A DNA stretch of 64,000 bases from JAEUQQ01 sp963697285 (GCA_963697285.1 CAVONI010000012.1:248001-312000); one strand, 5' to 3'; numbered from the stretch's first letter, positions 20,980 to 31,578 are shown. Notes: a model not told the origin generated them from the sequence alone. A program made the numbers and translations.

Positions 20980-22174
20980 GTGCCCCCCCTGATCTTCCGC
21001 AAGGGCCTCGACCTCAAGCACGAGGTTGCCGGCCAGCTCGCCAACGACTACCACTCGATTCTCGTGGATCGTGTCCGCGAGAACGGCTTCGTGCATGCCG
21101 CCGGACACCTCACGCTCTTCCTCGCGCGGGAGTTCGGCTTCTGTTACGGCGTGGACCGCGCCGTCGACTACGCCTACCAGGCACGCACGGCGGTTTGCCG
21201 ACCGCGACGTCTTCCTGACGGGCGAGATCATCCACAATCCCCACGTCAACCAGAAGCTCCGGACGGCCGGCATCAGGTTCCTCTCCGATCCGGGCGAATC
21301 GATGGACGTCCTGCGGCCTGGCGATGTCGTGATCCTGCCGGCGTTCGGCGTGACGCTGGGTGACCTCGACCGCCTGGTGTCGCGCGGCTGCACGCTCGTC
21401 GACACCACGTGCGGCTCGGTGCTGAACGTGTGGAAGAACGTCCTGCGCTATTCGCAGGATGGGTTCACGGCCGTCATCCACGGGAAGTACAACCACGAGG
21501 AGACGCGCGCGACAGCCTCACAGGCGCTCAAGTATCCCGACGGCCGCTACCTGATCGTGCTCGACTTCGCCGAGGCAGAGTACGTGTGCGACTACATCCG
21601 TCATGGGGGCGATCGCGAGCGGTTCCTGGCCACGTTCGCGCACGCGGTGTCGGACGGCTTCGACCCCGACCGCGACCTGCAGCGCATCGGACTCGCCAAC
21701 CAGACGACGATGCTGATGACCGAATCGCTGGCGATCGGCGTGATGTTCGAGCAGGCCATGCGCGACCGGTACGGCGCAGCGGCGCTCCCCGGTTGCTACC
21801 GCGCATTCGACACGATCTGCAGCGCCACGCAGGAGCGGCAGGACGCCGTCGTGCAGTTGCTCGACAGCGAAGCCCTCGACGTGATGGTCGTCGTCGGCGG
21901 CTACAACAGCAGCAACACCTGCAACCTTGCCGCGATCTGCGCCGAACGCGTCCCGACATATCACGTGGCCGAGCCGTCGTGCCTGGTTTCGTCGCGTGAG
22001 ATCAAGCACCGTCCCGTGGGCACGCCCAAGGGGAAGGTGGTTGAAGTGGCGGCAAGTGACTGGCTGCCCACCGTCCGCCCCGTCCGCGTCGGGCTGACCG
22101 CCGGCGCCTCGACACCCAACAACATCGTGGGTGAGGTCATCGAGCGCATCGACTCGCTCGTGAACGGCGCGTAG
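20980..22174 (+). CDS. ispH: 4-hydroxy-3-methylbut-2-enyl diphosphate reductase IspH, frameshifted at ~21186
   Basis: Fe-S enzyme for the last step of the MEP isoprenoid pathway, making IPP and DMAPP from HMBPP. About 397 aa after repair, it is the long type found in cyanobacteria and plastids, with an N-terminal extension (FRKGLDLKHEVAGQLANDY). Cluster cysteines are in FGFCYGVDRA (C55), DTTCGSV and NTCNLA. The C-terminus reads GLTAGASTPNNIVGEVIERI. One extra base in the region after YAYQAR (~21183-21190) splits the frame; repair gives YQ-R-RRFADRDVFLTGEIIHNP. The start is GTG. The pathway is normally essential, so a true null is unlikely unless another copy exists. Confidence 0.9.
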
Positions 22175-22285
22175 CGCCGACCGCTCTGCCCCGCCGCACG
22201 CATCCCCTCGCATCGTCGACGCGCTCAAGCCGCCCCGATCGGCGCCGATGATCCTGATGACGGGTCCCCGCCCGTCGTGTCCCTG

Positions 22286-23491
22286 ATGACCCGCATCCTG
22301 TTCGTCGACGACGAGATCAGCGCCCTGCAAGGGTTCAGGCGCCTGCTGCGGCCGTTCGCCCAGCAGTGGACCATCGACTTCGCCACCACGGGCGAAGAGG
22401 CGCTGGCCAGGCTCGCCGAGACGCGCTTCGACGTGGTCGTGGCAGACATGCGCATTCGCGGGATGGACGGCGCGGCCCTGCTCGAACGCGTTCGCCAGGC
22501 ACACCCCGATACCGTCCGGATCGTCCTGGCAGAGAGCGTGGACCGCGAGGGCATCCTGCGTGCGCTGGGCGCCGCACACCGGTGCCTCGTCAAGCCGTGC
22601 ACGCCCGGCGCCCTGCGACAGGCTATCCAGGCGTCCGCCCGCGCGCGGGCCATGCTGCGTCTCGAGACCGTCCGCACGATGGTGTCGGAGCTGACCTGCG
22701 TGCCGAGCCTGCCGTCGGCGTACGCGGCCCTGGTGCGAGAGTTCGAGGCACCGAACACGTCGCTGGTGCGCGTGGCCGAACTCGTCGAGCGTGACCCCGG
22801 CATGACGGCGCAGGTGCTCCGCATCTGCAACTCGCTGCTGTTCGGCCTCCGCACCGAGGTGTCGAGCGCGGCGATGGCCGTCACGCTGATGGGCCTGCGA
22901 ACCGTCGCGTCGCTGCTCCTCTCGATGCAGGTGTTCAAGCAGTTCGACGCCAGGGGGTTGGCCGACCTCGGATTCGAAGCGGTGTGCGAGCACAGCCTCT
23001 CGACCGCCTGGCTGGCGCGCGAGATCGCGCGCGCCGAAGGCTGCGGCACGATGGTGGCCGACCATGCCTTCACGGCAGCCCTGCTGCACGACGTGGGCAA
23101 GCTGCTGCTCGGCGTCAACTTCCCCACGCTGTGTCGCGAGGCGCGAATCGTGGCGTCGGCCCGGCTCACGACAGCCGCAGCGGCCGAACGCGCGGTGTTC
23201 GGCGCGGATCACGCCGAGGTCGGGGCCTTCCTCCTGGGCTTGTGGGGCCTGCCGCAGCCGCTCGTCGACGCGGTATGGCTCCATCACCGGCCGGCCGAGT
23301 CGGCGAGCCCTGCGCTGGACCTGGCGACCATCGTCCATGTGGCCGACGCGATCGACGGCGAGCACCGCGGCCTGGCGTGCAGCGGCCTCGACCACACCCA
23401 CCTGGCCACACTCGGACTGGAGGAGCGGCTCGACGCGTGGCGGTTGCTCCGCGTCGCGCCCGCCAACCAGCGCGTCGAAACAACGGCATGA
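22286..23491 (+). CDS. Response regulator with HDOD output domain
   Basis: A 401-aa protein. The N-terminal receiver has the acidic pair D8-D9, phospho-acceptor D54 (VVADMRIRG) and a LVKPC lysine motif. A C-terminal HDOD domain begins near residue 138 (LTCVPSLPSAYAALVREFE) and contains ERDPGMTAQVLRICNS and an HD pair in ALLHDVGKLL. HDOD proteins commonly act in signalling without known enzyme activity. GTG 22277 is an alternative start. The stop overlaps the next gene (ATGA), so the two are probably made together. Confidence 0.9.
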   Translation: MTRILFVDDEISALQGFRRLLRPFAQQWTIDFATTGEEALARLAETRFDVVVADMRIRGMDGAALLERVRQAHPDTVRIVLAESVDREGILRALGAAHRCLVKPCTPGALRQAIQASARARAMLRLETVRTMVSELTCVPSLPSAYAALVREFEAPNTSLVRVAELVERDPGMTAQVLRICNSLLFGLRTEVSSAAMAVTLMGLRTVASLLLSMQVFKQFDARGLADLGFEAVCEHSLSTAWLAREIARAEGCGTMVADHAFTAALLHDVGKLLLGVNFPTLCREARIVASARLTTAAAAERAVFGADHAEVGAFLLGLWGLPQPLVDAVWLHHRPAESASPALDLATIVHVADAIDGEHRGLACSGLDHTHLATLGLEERLDAWRLLRVAPANQRVETTA

Positions 23492-24668
23492 AACCGCGCG
23501 CGCTGTGTGTCGACGACGAACCGCACGTACTGAACGCGTTGACGCGCCAGTTGCAGAACCTCTTCGTCATCGAGACGGCGTCGTGTGGTGAAGACGGCCT
23601 GAACGTCCTGCGAACTCGGGGGCCGTTCACCGTGGTCGTGTCTGACTACCGGATGCCGGGGATGAGCGGCGTCGAGTTCCTCTCGAGGGCCCGCGAGATC
23701 GCTCCGGATGCCGTGCGGGTGGTCCTCACCGGCCAGGCCGACATGGAAGCGGCGATCGAGGCCGTGAACGAGGGGCACGTCTTCCGGTTCCTGACGAAGC
23801 CCTGCCCCGCGTTCAACCTGATACGCGTGCTGCAGGCCTGCGTGGCCCAGCATCGCGTGATCGTCGCCGAACGCGAGGTGCTCGAGCAGACCTGGCGGGC
23901 GCCGTGAAGATGCTGACCGAGGTCCTGAGCCTGGTGAGCCCGGACGCCTTCGGCCGGGCGACGCGCACGGCAGCCTGCGTCATCCACGTGGCCGCCGCCT
24001 TGCGTCTCCCATCGGCGTGGCAGTACAAGATGGCCGCGTTGCTGGCCCAGGTCGGACTGATTTCGCTCCCGCCCGACACCCTGACCCGTGCCATCGCCGG
24101 CTTGTCGCTCTCGGCGGTCGAGCGTGAGGCCGTGGCCAACCATCCCCGGGTCGCCAGTTCGTTGATCGCCCACATCCCGCGTCTCGACCTGGTGGCACAG
24201 ATGATTGCCCGGCAGTTCGAGTCGCTGCCACCGGCACCAGCGGAGCCGGACGGCCTGGCCGCCGAGGCCCCGGCGACGATCGGCGCGCGGTTGCTCCAGT
24301 TGGCGACCGCCTTCGACGAGGCGCTGATGCGCGGCAGCGGCGACCGCGCGGCGATGGCCGAGATCTGCGGCGGCGTGCCGACTTCCCGCCCTACATGCTG
24401 GACGCGCTCGAGACGTTCGTCGCCCGGCAGGTCGAGAGCCGGGTCAAGGAAGTCGGCCTGAAAGACCTCAACACCGATGATGGTGCTCGACCAGGACGTG
24501 TGCTCGCGGGCCGGGCTGCTGCTGGTGTCGAAAGGACAACCGGTGACGTTGGCCGTCATTCAGCGCCTGCGAGCGTTCGCGCAGGGGATCGGGGTCAGGG
24601 AACCGTTCCGGGTCCGGATTCCGGCGGATCCGCGTGCATCAATCGTGGACGCCCGCGTGGCCGTCTGA
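23488..24668 (+). CDS. RpfG-like response regulator with degenerate HD domain, three frameshifts
   Basis: About 393 aa after repair. The receiver spans residues 1-125 (VDDEPHVL, SDYRMPGMSG, LTGQAD, RFLTKPC). The frame stops at WRAP at 23907, but one missing base near 23899 would continue it as EQTW-R-G-A-VKMLTEVLSLV, the usual junction in this family. The HD region reads AALLAQVGLISLP where HD-GYP enzymes have a His-Asp pair, so catalysis is unlikely. A missing base at ~24381 leads to DFPPYMLDALE. An extra base at ~24478 leads to the C-terminal module MVLDQDVCSRAGLLLVSKG. It is translationally coupled to the HDOD gene. If the first break is real, the receiver and the HD part would be separate proteins. 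Confidence 0.72.
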
Positions 24669-24779
24669 CGGGGTCGGTAGCGGACATTCGGCGACTCCGG
24701 CGGGCCGGCACGCCCCCGGATCCCTCCGGCAAGGAAGTCGGTCGGTAAACGGCTGCCCCGGCTGCGTCGTAATCCTCCT

Positions 24780-25232
24780 GTGAAAAAGCGTGTCTTCTCC
24801 TGCGTGTTGGTCCTGCTGGTTGCGGTCGGTGTGGTCGGGCGGCCGGCAGCGGCGGCCGACGACCGCCACAAGTGGTGGTTGTCTGAGAAATATCGTGCCG
24901 AACTCGGGCTGAGCGACCAGCAGTCCAGCGACCTCGACGCGGTGTTCCAGTCGGTGCTGCCGCGCATGAGGGGCGAGAAGGACGAGCTCGATCGCCAGGA
25001 TCGCGCCCTGTCGGCCTTGTTGTCGGGCCCATCCGACGAGGCCTCGGTCGCCCTCGGCATCGACCGTGTCGAGCGGGCGCGCGCCGCCGCCAACAAGACC
25101 CGCACGTGGATGCTCTACCGCATGTATCGGGTCCTGTCGCCCGATCAGCGCGTCAAAGTGGCTGAGATGCACGAGCGCTTCGAGCGCGAGCGCCGCCAGA
25201 ACCCGTGCGGACAGACGAAATCGCAGCAATAG
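24780..25232 (+). CDS. Periplasmic Spy/CpxP-like protein
   Basis: A 150-aa exported protein with a signal peptide (VKKRVFSCVLVLLVAVGVVGRPAAAA). The helical body resembles Spy/CpxP or heavy-metal-resistance periplasmic chaperones: YRAELGLSDQQSSDLDAVFQS in the first half and MYRVLSPDQRVKVAEMHERFE, an LSPEQR-like motif, in the second. The start is GTG at 24780. It lies 50 bp upstream of the efflux operon and may sense envelope stress or a metal for it. Family assignment is moderate. Confidence 0.7.
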   Translation: MKKRVFSCVLVLLVAVGVVGRPAAAADDRHKWWLSEKYRAELGLSDQQSSDLDAVFQSVLPRMRGEKDELDRQDRALSALLSGPSDEASVALGIDRVERARAAANKTRTWMLYRMYRVLSPDQRVKVAEMHERFERERRQNPCGQTKSQQ

Positions 25233-25282
25233 GCCCATCGAACTCCGCCTGCCACAGGTCGAACGCGAGGATGTCTCCGGTG

Positions 25283-26905
25283 ATGAACGTGCGCATGCGC
25301 GGCCTTGGAATGGCCGCGTTCCTGATGAGTGTGCTGCCCGTGGCGGCCCAGCCCGTGAGCGACGCGCGGGTCGCGCAACTGGTCCAGACGGCCCTGACGC
25401 AGAATGCCGTGTCAAGCCAGCCTGCCGACGATCGGCCGGCGATCGACCTGCGCCTCGACGACGCGATTGCCCGCGCGCTCGAGCGCAACCTCGACATCCA
25501 GGTCGAGCGGCTCAACCCCGGGACGTACGACTTCACCCTCTCGGCGCTGCGATCGGCGTATACCCCGACCGCGACCAGCTTGCTGGGCCAGAACAATGCC
25601 ACGCTGCTCCCGACGAGCCAGCTCGTCGGCGGCGACAAGGTCAAGAACGACGTGGGCACGGCCAACGTCGGCGTCTCCCAGGCCCTGCCCTGGTACGGCA
25701 CGAACCTGACGATGGCGTGGAACAACCGCAAGCAGGACTCGACGAGCACCTTCAACACGTTCAACCCGCAGTACAACTCGGTGCTCACGGCGACGGTGAC
25801 GCAGCCGCTGATGCGCGGCTTCAAGATCGACGGCACGCGCCAGCAGCTCATGGTGACGCAGGTCAATCGCGATATCTCGGAATTGCAGCTGCAGTCGACC
25901 ATCACGACGACGCTCGCGCAGGTGCGCAACGCCTACTACGATCTGACCTACTCGGTCGCGGCGGCCCGGGTCGCGCGGCAATCGCTGTCCCTGGCCGAGA
26001 AGCTGGTGGACGACAACAAGGTGCGGGTCGAGGTCGGCACGCTGGCGCCCATCGACGTCGTGCAGGCTGAAGCCGAAGCGGCCACACGCCTGCAGGCGCT
26101 CGTCCAGGCCGAGTCGACCCTGCGGACGGCGGAACTGGCCCTCAAGCGACTGGTGGTCAGCGGCACCGATGACCCGCTGTGGACGGCCGCGATCAACCCT
26201 ATCGACATCCCGTCGTTCGCTCCGTACCCCGTGGACGTCACGGCGGCGGTGCGCAAGGCACTCGACGAACGGTACGACCTCAAGCAGGCTCACAAGACGC
26301 TCGAGGCGAACGACCTCGGCCTTCGCCTGATCGACAACCAGCGGTTGCCGGCCCTCGACCTGGTGGGCACGTATACCCTGCAGGGGATCGCGGGAACGAC
26401 CAAGACCATAGACACCGGGTTCAGCGATGCGCTCGCGGCCATCGGGAACAAGGAATACCCGACGTGGAGCGTGCAGCTGCAGGTGAGCTATCCGCTCGGC
26501 ACCAGCGCCGCCGATGCTGCCAGGGGCCGCGCGCGGATCCAGATGTCGCAGGCGCAGGCGCAGATCCGGTCGGTCGAGCTGCAGATCGCCACCGAAGTGA
26601 CGAACTACGCCCTCCAGGTGCAGAGCAACCTGAAGCGCGTTGACGCCACGCGTGCGGCGCGCGGGCTGGCCGAGCGCCGGCTCGAAGCCGAGCAGAGCAA
26701 GTTCGAAGTGGGCATGTCGACCAATTTCTTCGTCGTCCAGGCGCAGCGTGATCTCGCTGACGCCCAGAACAACGAACTGCGGGCACTCCTCGATTACATC
26801 AAATCGATCGTGGACTTCGAGCGCTCGCAGCAGGCGGGCGTCACGCGGACCACGATCACCACGGTTGTGACAGCTGGCGCCGGGGGCGCCGGGGTGACGC
26901 GCTGA
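25283..26905 (+). CDS. TolC-family outer-membrane efflux protein
   Basis: Outer-membrane channel component of a tripartite efflux pump. The 540-aa precursor has a signal peptide (MNVRMRGLGMAAFLMSVLPVAAQ). Two OEP repeats follow: LRLDDAIARALERNLDIQVE with AYYDLTYSVAAARVARQSLSL, and VDVTAAVRKALDERYDLKQA with ATEVTNYALQVQSNLKRV. The repeated pattern of the helical barrel is clear. ATG 25271 is also possible. The adaptor gene starts 27 bp downstream, and then comes the RND pump, so all three form one operon. Confidence 0.93.
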   Translation: MNVRMRGLGMAAFLMSVLPVAAQPVSDARVAQLVQTALTQNAVSSQPADDRPAIDLRLDDAIARALERNLDIQVERLNPGTYDFTLSALRSAYTPTATSLLGQNNATLLPTSQLVGGDKVKNDVGTANVGVSQALPWYGTNLTMAWNNRKQDSTSTFNTFNPQYNSVLTATVTQPLMRGFKIDGTRQQLMVTQVNRDISELQLQSTITTTLAQVRNAYYDLTYSVAAARVARQSLSLAEKLVDDNKVRVEVGTLAPIDVVQAEAEAATRLQALVQAESTLRTAELALKRLVVSGTDDPLWTAAINPIDIPSFAPYPVDVTAAVRKALDERYDLKQAHKTLEANDLGLRLIDNQRLPALDLVGTYTLQGIAGTTKTIDTGFSDALAAIGNKEYPTWSVQLQVSYPLGTSAADAARGRARIQMSQAQAQIRSVELQIATEVTNYALQVQSNLKRVDATRAARGLAERRLEAEQSKFEVGMSTNFFVVQAQRDLADAQNNELRALLDYIKSIVDFERSQQAGVTRTTITTVVTAGAGGAGVTR

Positions 26906-26932
26906 CGTCGCTGTTTACGAGTCTTCACACAC

Positions 26933-28309
26933 ATGCGGAATCGCGTTCTTCTCATCGTCGCCCTCGTCGTGTTCGGCGGAGGCTGGTATCTCTACTCGAA
27001 GTCGAATGCGCCGGCGGCAACGCCTGGTGCGGCCGGCGCACCTGGCGGAGCCCGGCCCGGCGGGGGCATGGGTGGCGGCATGGGCGGTCCCGGGGGAATG
27101 GGCGCCGGCATGTTCCGTCCACCGATGACCGTGGAACTGGCCACCGTGAAGCGCGCCCCGGTGTCGGAGTACCTGACGGTCGTCGGCAACCTCGTGGGGG
27201 CCTCGACGGTCGAGGTGGTCCCCAAGGTAAGCGGACGTCTCCAGACGGTCAGCGTGCGGATCGGGGATGCCGTTACGCGCGGTTCGTTGATTGCCCTCGT
27301 CGAGGACCGCGAGATCCGGGAGCAGGTGAAGCAGGCCGAGGCCTCGTTCGATGTCGCACGCGCGACGATTCGCCAGCGTGAGGCCGACCTGAAGTTCGCC
27401 GAAACGAACCTCAATCGCTCGCGCAACCTGTTCCAACGGCAGTTGCTGCCCCAGCAGGCGCTCGACGACGCCGACGCGCGCCAGCAGGCAGCCAACGCGC
27501 AGCTCGACCTCGCGCGTGCGCAGTTCGCCCAGGCCGAGGCGCGCCTCGAGGAACTCCGCATCACCCTGTCGAACTGCCGCATCGTGTCGCCGGTCGATGG
27601 CTTCGTCGCGAAGCGCAACCTCGACCCTGGGGCCTTCGTGTCATCGAACGTGCCGGTGGCGTCGGTCGTCGAGATCCGCACCGTGCGCATGGTCACCAAC
27701 CTGGTGGAGAAGGACTTGCGCCGGGTCGCCGTCGGCGCACCGGCCATCGTCGACGTCGACGCGTTCCCGGGCGAGACCTTCACCGGCCGCGTGGCGCGCG
27801 TCGCGCCGGTCCTCGATCCCGCGACCCGCACGGCGTCGATGGAGATCGAGGTGCCGAACCCCACCTTCCGCCTCAAGCCGGGGATGTATGCCCGCGTCCG
27901 CCTCACGGTCGCGGAGCGGCAGGACGCCCTCGTGGTGCCCCGCAATGCCATCGTCGACTACGAGAACAAGCGTGGCGTGTTCCTGTTCGATGCCGGCGAG
28001 ACCAAGGCCACGTTCCGAACGGTCTCGGTCGGCCTGCAGGACGAGGCGATCTCGGAGGTGACGTCTGGCCTCACTCAAGGTGACCGGGTCGTCACGACCG
28101 GCGCCGCAGGCCTGCGCGATGGTGACAGGGTCCTGCTCGAAGGCCAGGGGCCTCGACCGGGGAGCGGCCCCGGCGGCGGGGCTGCGGGCGCAGGCGGAAG
28201 GCGTCCCGAAGGCGGCAGCGGGCAAGCAGCGGGACAGGGTCCGGCGGGCGCGACCGCCTCGCCGTCTCCGGCGGGTGCGGCACGCGGTCCGGGCGGGCCG
28301 ACGCGATAG
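26933..28309 (+). CDS. RND efflux periplasmic adaptor (membrane fusion protein)
   Basis: A 458-aa adaptor anchored by an N-terminal helix (VLLIVALVVFGGGWYLY). A Gly/Pro-rich spacer follows, then the lipoyl-like half (VEVVPKVSGRLQTVSVRIGDAV), an alpha-hairpin (ARATIRQREADLKFAETNL), a beta-barrel (VEKDLRRVAVGAPAIVDVD) and a membrane-proximal domain (VPRNAIVDYENKRGVFL). The C-terminal ~50 residues are low-complexity Gly/Ala/Pro. The Gly-rich segments at both ends are unusual in extent. It works between the TolC and RND proteins encoded on either side. Confidence 0.92.
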   Translation: MRNRVLLIVALVVFGGGWYLYSKSNAPAATPGAAGAPGGARPGGGMGGGMGGPGGMGAGMFRPPMTVELATVKRAPVSEYLTVVGNLVGASTVEVVPKVSGRLQTVSVRIGDAVTRGSLIALVEDREIREQVKQAEASFDVARATIRQREADLKFAETNLNRSRNLFQRQLLPQQALDDADARQQAANAQLDLARAQFAQAEARLEELRITLSNCRIVSPVDGFVAKRNLDPGAFVSSNVPVASVVEIRTVRMVTNLVEKDLRRVAVGAPAIVDVDAFPGETFTGRVARVAPVLDPATRTASMEIEVPNPTFRLKPGMYARVRLTVAERQDALVVPRNAIVDYENKRGVFLFDAGETKATFRTVSVGLQDEAISEVTSGLTQGDRVVTTGAAGLRDGDRVLLEGQGPRPGSGPGGGAAGAGGRRPEGGSGQAAGQGPAGATASPSPAGAARGPGGPTR

Positions 28310-28374
28310 TTCGGCGTTCACGAATGACACAACTGGTCCATCGCTCCGGCGATGACGTCACATAGAGGTTCGTC

Positions 28375-31300
28375 ATGAGTATTCCGCGCACGGCCATCCA
28401 TCGGCCGGTGACCATGTTCATGCTGTGCGGCGTCATCACGCTGCTGGGCGCGATTTCACTCCTCAGGCTCCCCGTCGACCTGATGCCCGAGGTGAGCTTT
28501 CCGAGCCTCACCGTCAGGGTGAGCTATCCCGGAGTGGGCCCGCTGGAGATCGAGGAGTCGATCACCCGCCCGATCGAGCAGTCGGTGAGTGCGGTCGCCG
28601 GCATCGAGCAGGTCAACTCGACCTCGTCTGAAGGGTCGAGCATGGTGCGCCTCAACTTCGCGTATGGCACCAACCTCAACGTGGCCGCTGACGATGTGCG
28701 CAGCCGCCTCGATCGCGTGAAGGGCCGGCTGCCTGAAGACGCGGATCCGCCGGTGCTGTTCAAGTTCGACTCGACGCAGTTCCCGATCGTCATGCTCGCG
28801 GTCGAAGGCGACTACGACCCGGTCGAACTGCGTGAGATCGCCGAGAACACCCTCGCCCGACGGATCGAGCGCGTGCCAGGCGTCGCGGCCGTGGATGTGA
28901 ATGGCGGACTCCGTCGCCAGATCCGTATCGAACTGTCGCGCGAGAAGATCACTGCGCTCGAGCTTCCCGTAGACCGGGTCGTCAGCCTCCTCAGGTCAGA
29001 GAACCAGAACGTGCCCCTGGGCGAAGTCGAAGAAGGCGACATGACCTACCTGCTTCGCAGCCCCGGCCAGTTCACGTCGCTCGACGACATCCGCGGCCTC
29101 ATCGTCCTCAACAAGGCCGGCGTGCCGGTGTACCTGCGCGACATCGCCGACGTGAAGGACGCCACCGAGGACGTGCGATCGGTGACTCGCGTCAACGGGA
29201 AGGCCGGGGTGCGCATGCAGGTGCGCAAGCAGTCTGGCGAAAACACCGTGGCGGTCGCGCACCTGGTGCGCGAGGAGGTTGACCGCATCAACGCCGAGGC
29301 CTCGGGCGTCAAGGTGTCGGTAACGATGGACACCTCGACTTACATCGAACAGTCGATCGGCAGCGTGCAGGAAGCCGTCATGGTGGGATCGATCCTGGTG
29401 GTCATCGTCATCTTCGCGTTCCTCCGCAGCGCGCGCGCGACGATCATCATCTGCACGTCGATTCCGATTTCGATCATCGGGACGTTCGCCCTGCTCTACT
29501 TCGGCGGATACACGCTCAACACGATGACGTTCGGTGGCCTTGCGCTTGGCGTCGGCATGATTGTCGACGCGGCCATTGTCGTGCTCGAGAACACGCAACG
29601 GCACATGGAGATGGGCAAGAGCCGGCTCCAGGCGGCCATCGACGGCAGCGAGGAAATCTGGTCGGCCATCCTCGCCTCGACCCTGACGCACGTCGCGGTG
29701 TTCGTCCCCTTCTTCTTCCTCACCGGCGTGTCCAGCGCCCTGTTCGGCCAGTTGGCTATCGTCGTCATCTTCTCGCTTGCTATGGCCCTGTTCGTGGCCG
29801 TCACCATCGTGCCCGTGCTGTGCTCGAGGTTGCTGAAGATGCCGGTGCCGGCAAACGAACGCAAGGGCATCACGGGCCGGCTCTACACCATGAGCGAGAA
29901 CGGGCTCGACTGGCTCGACGAGCGGTACCGCCGCGTGCTGCACGTCTGTCTCGAGCACAGGCCGACAGTGCTCGCAAGCGGCGTGGCCTTGTTCGCCCTC
30001 GCCATCTACCTGATGAGCGGCCTCAACTACGAGTTGATGCCGCAGGCCGATGAGGGCGAGGTGTCGGTGAACGCCGAACTGCCAGTTGGCACGCGGATCG
30101 AGCGCACCGAGGCGGCGATTGTGCAGCTCGAGGCATTGATCAAGCAGAACGTCCCGGAAGCCGTGTCGGTCATCTCGTCGGCGGGCGGGGGCGGAGGCGG
30201 CGGCATGATGGGCTCGGGCGGGACGCACCGCGGGAGTCTCACTGTGCGCCTGGTTCCGCGCGACGAGCGGAAGCGCAGCAATGACGCCATCGCAACGGCG
30301 CTGCGTCGCCAGTTGTCCGGGCTGCCGGGTGTCATCGTCACGGCGCGTCCGTCTGGCGGAAACTGGCAGTTGAGCCGCATCCTCGGCGGTGGCTCCGATT
30401 CGCGCCTGGCCCTCGAGATCCGGGGCCACGACCTGGTCGACGCACGACGCCTGTCGCAAGAGGCGAAGACGCTCCTGGAGGGCACGCCCGGCGTGGCCGA
30501 TGCCCGCGTGGGACGCGAGGAGGGCCGCCCGGAACTCGCGGTCCGGGTCGACCGCGACAAGGCGGCGTTGCTCGGACTCACGGTCAGCGGCGTGGCCAGC
30601 ACGCTGCGCACGAATCTAGCCGGCACACAGGCGGCGATGTATCGCGAGCGCGGCTTCGAGTACCCGATCATCGTGCGCCTCCAGGAGTCGGACCGGTCCA
30701 AGGTGTCGGACGTGGACGACCTGCTGGTGAGCACGCCACGCGGGCAGGTGGTCGAAGCCAAGAACCTGATGGCCATCGCGCCCGAAGCCGGCCCTGTCCA
30801 GATCGAACGCAAGAACCAGCAGCGCATCGCGTTCGTCAACGCCGAAGTCGAAACCACCATCAGCGAGGCCGTCGAGAACGTCCAGGCGCGCCTTGGGCAG
30901 CTGCAGGTGCCGAAGGACTTCTCGGTCGGGTTCGGCGCCGAGGTCCAGGAACAGGCCAAGGCGTTCTCGCAGCTGCAACTGTTGCTCATCCTGGCCGTGA
31001 TCCTCGTCTACGCGGTGATGGCGTCGCAGTACGAGTCGCTGCGCGACCCGTTCATCATCATGTTCTCGATCCCGCTGGCTGCGATCGGTGTGGTGCTCGC
31101 GCTCAAGCTGACCGACACGCCGTTCAGCATGCAGGCCTACATCGGCGTCATCATGCTGGCCGGCATCGTCGTGTCGAACGCGATCCTGCTGGTCGACTAC
31201 ACCAACACGCTGCGGAGGCGCGACAACGTGCCGTTGCGGCAGGCCGTCGAACTTGCGGGCCGGACCCGGCTGCGTCCGATTCTGATGACGACGCTCACGA

Positions 31301-31518
31301 CCATCCTGGGCCTCGTGCCGATGGCCACCGGTCTCGGGGAGGGTGCCGAACTCCAGGCGCCACTCGCGCGGGTGGTGATCGGGGGCCTGACGGCGTCAAC
31401 GCTCATCACGCTGGTGTTCGTGCCCACGATGTACACGCTGTTCGAAGAGGGCCTGGCAGGCTTGCTCAAGGGTGCGCACGCACACGAAGCCGCCGTCGCC
31501 CCGGAGTCGGCCAGCTAA
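28375..31518 (+). CDS. RND-family efflux pump (AcrB/HAE1-like)
   Basis: Proton-driven inner-membrane transporter of 1,047 aa, the normal length for the family. The first membrane helix (TMFMLCGVITLLGAISLLRL) is followed by LPVDLMPEVSFPSLTVRVSYPG. Two periplasmic domains and twelve helices follow in the usual two repeats. Helix 4 reads LGVGMIVDAAIVVLEN. The first relay Asp is present, but the second Asp of the AcrB DD pair is Ala, as in several HAE1-like relatives. A GGGGGGGMMGSGG insert lies near residue 605. Substrates cannot be told from sequence. The ribosome site is GAGG. It is the last gene of the efflux operon. Confidence 0.93.
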   Translation: MSIPRTAIHRPVTMFMLCGVITLLGAISLLRLPVDLMPEVSFPSLTVRVSYPGVGPLEIEESITRPIEQSVSAVAGIEQVNSTSSEGSSMVRLNFAYGTNLNVAADDVRSRLDRVKGRLPEDADPPVLFKFDSTQFPIVMLAVEGDYDPVELREIAENTLARRIERVPGVAAVDVNGGLRRQIRIELSREKITALELPVDRVVSLLRSENQNVPLGEVEEGDMTYLLRSPGQFTSLDDIRGLIVLNKAGVPVYLRDIADVKDATEDVRSVTRVNGKAGVRMQVRKQSGENTVAVAHLVREEVDRINAEASGVKVSVTMDTSTYIEQSIGSVQEAVMVGSILVVIVIFAFLRSARATIIICTSIPISIIGTFALLYFGGYTLNTMTFGGLALGVGMIVDAAIVVLENTQRHMEMGKSRLQAAIDGSEEIWSAILASTLTHVAVFVPFFFLTGVSSALFGQLAIVVIFSLAMALFVAVTIVPVLCSRLLKMPVPANERKGITGRLYTMSENGLDWLDERYRRVLHVCLEHRPTVLASGVALFALAIYLMSGLNYELMPQADEGEVSVNAELPVGTRIERTEAAIVQLEALIKQNVPEAVSVISSAGGGGGGGMMGSGGTHRGSLTVRLVPRDERKRSNDAIATALRRQLSGLPGVIVTARPSGGNWQLSRILGGGSDSRLALEIRGHDLVDARRLSQEAKTLLEGTPGVADARVGREEGRPELAVRVDRDKAALLGLTVSGVASTLRTNLAGTQAAMYRERGFEYPIIVRLQESDRSKVSDVDDLLVSTPRGQVVEAKNLMAIAPEAGPVQIERKNQQRIAFVNAEVETTISEAVENVQARLGQLQVPKDFSVGFGAEVQEQAKAFSQLQLLLILAVILVYAVMASQYESLRDPFIIMFSIPLAAIGVVLALKLTDTPFSMQAYIGVIMLAGIVVSNAILLVDYTNTLRRRDNVPLRQAVELAGRTRLRPILMTTLTTILGLVPMATGLGEGAELQAPLARVVIGGLTASTLITLVFVPTMYTLFEEGLAGLLKGAHAHEAAVAPESAS

Positions 31519-31578
31519 CCACCTTCAGTCAGGGGCCGGGCGCACGCCCGGCCTCCCCACCTTCGCGGAGCCCTGCCC

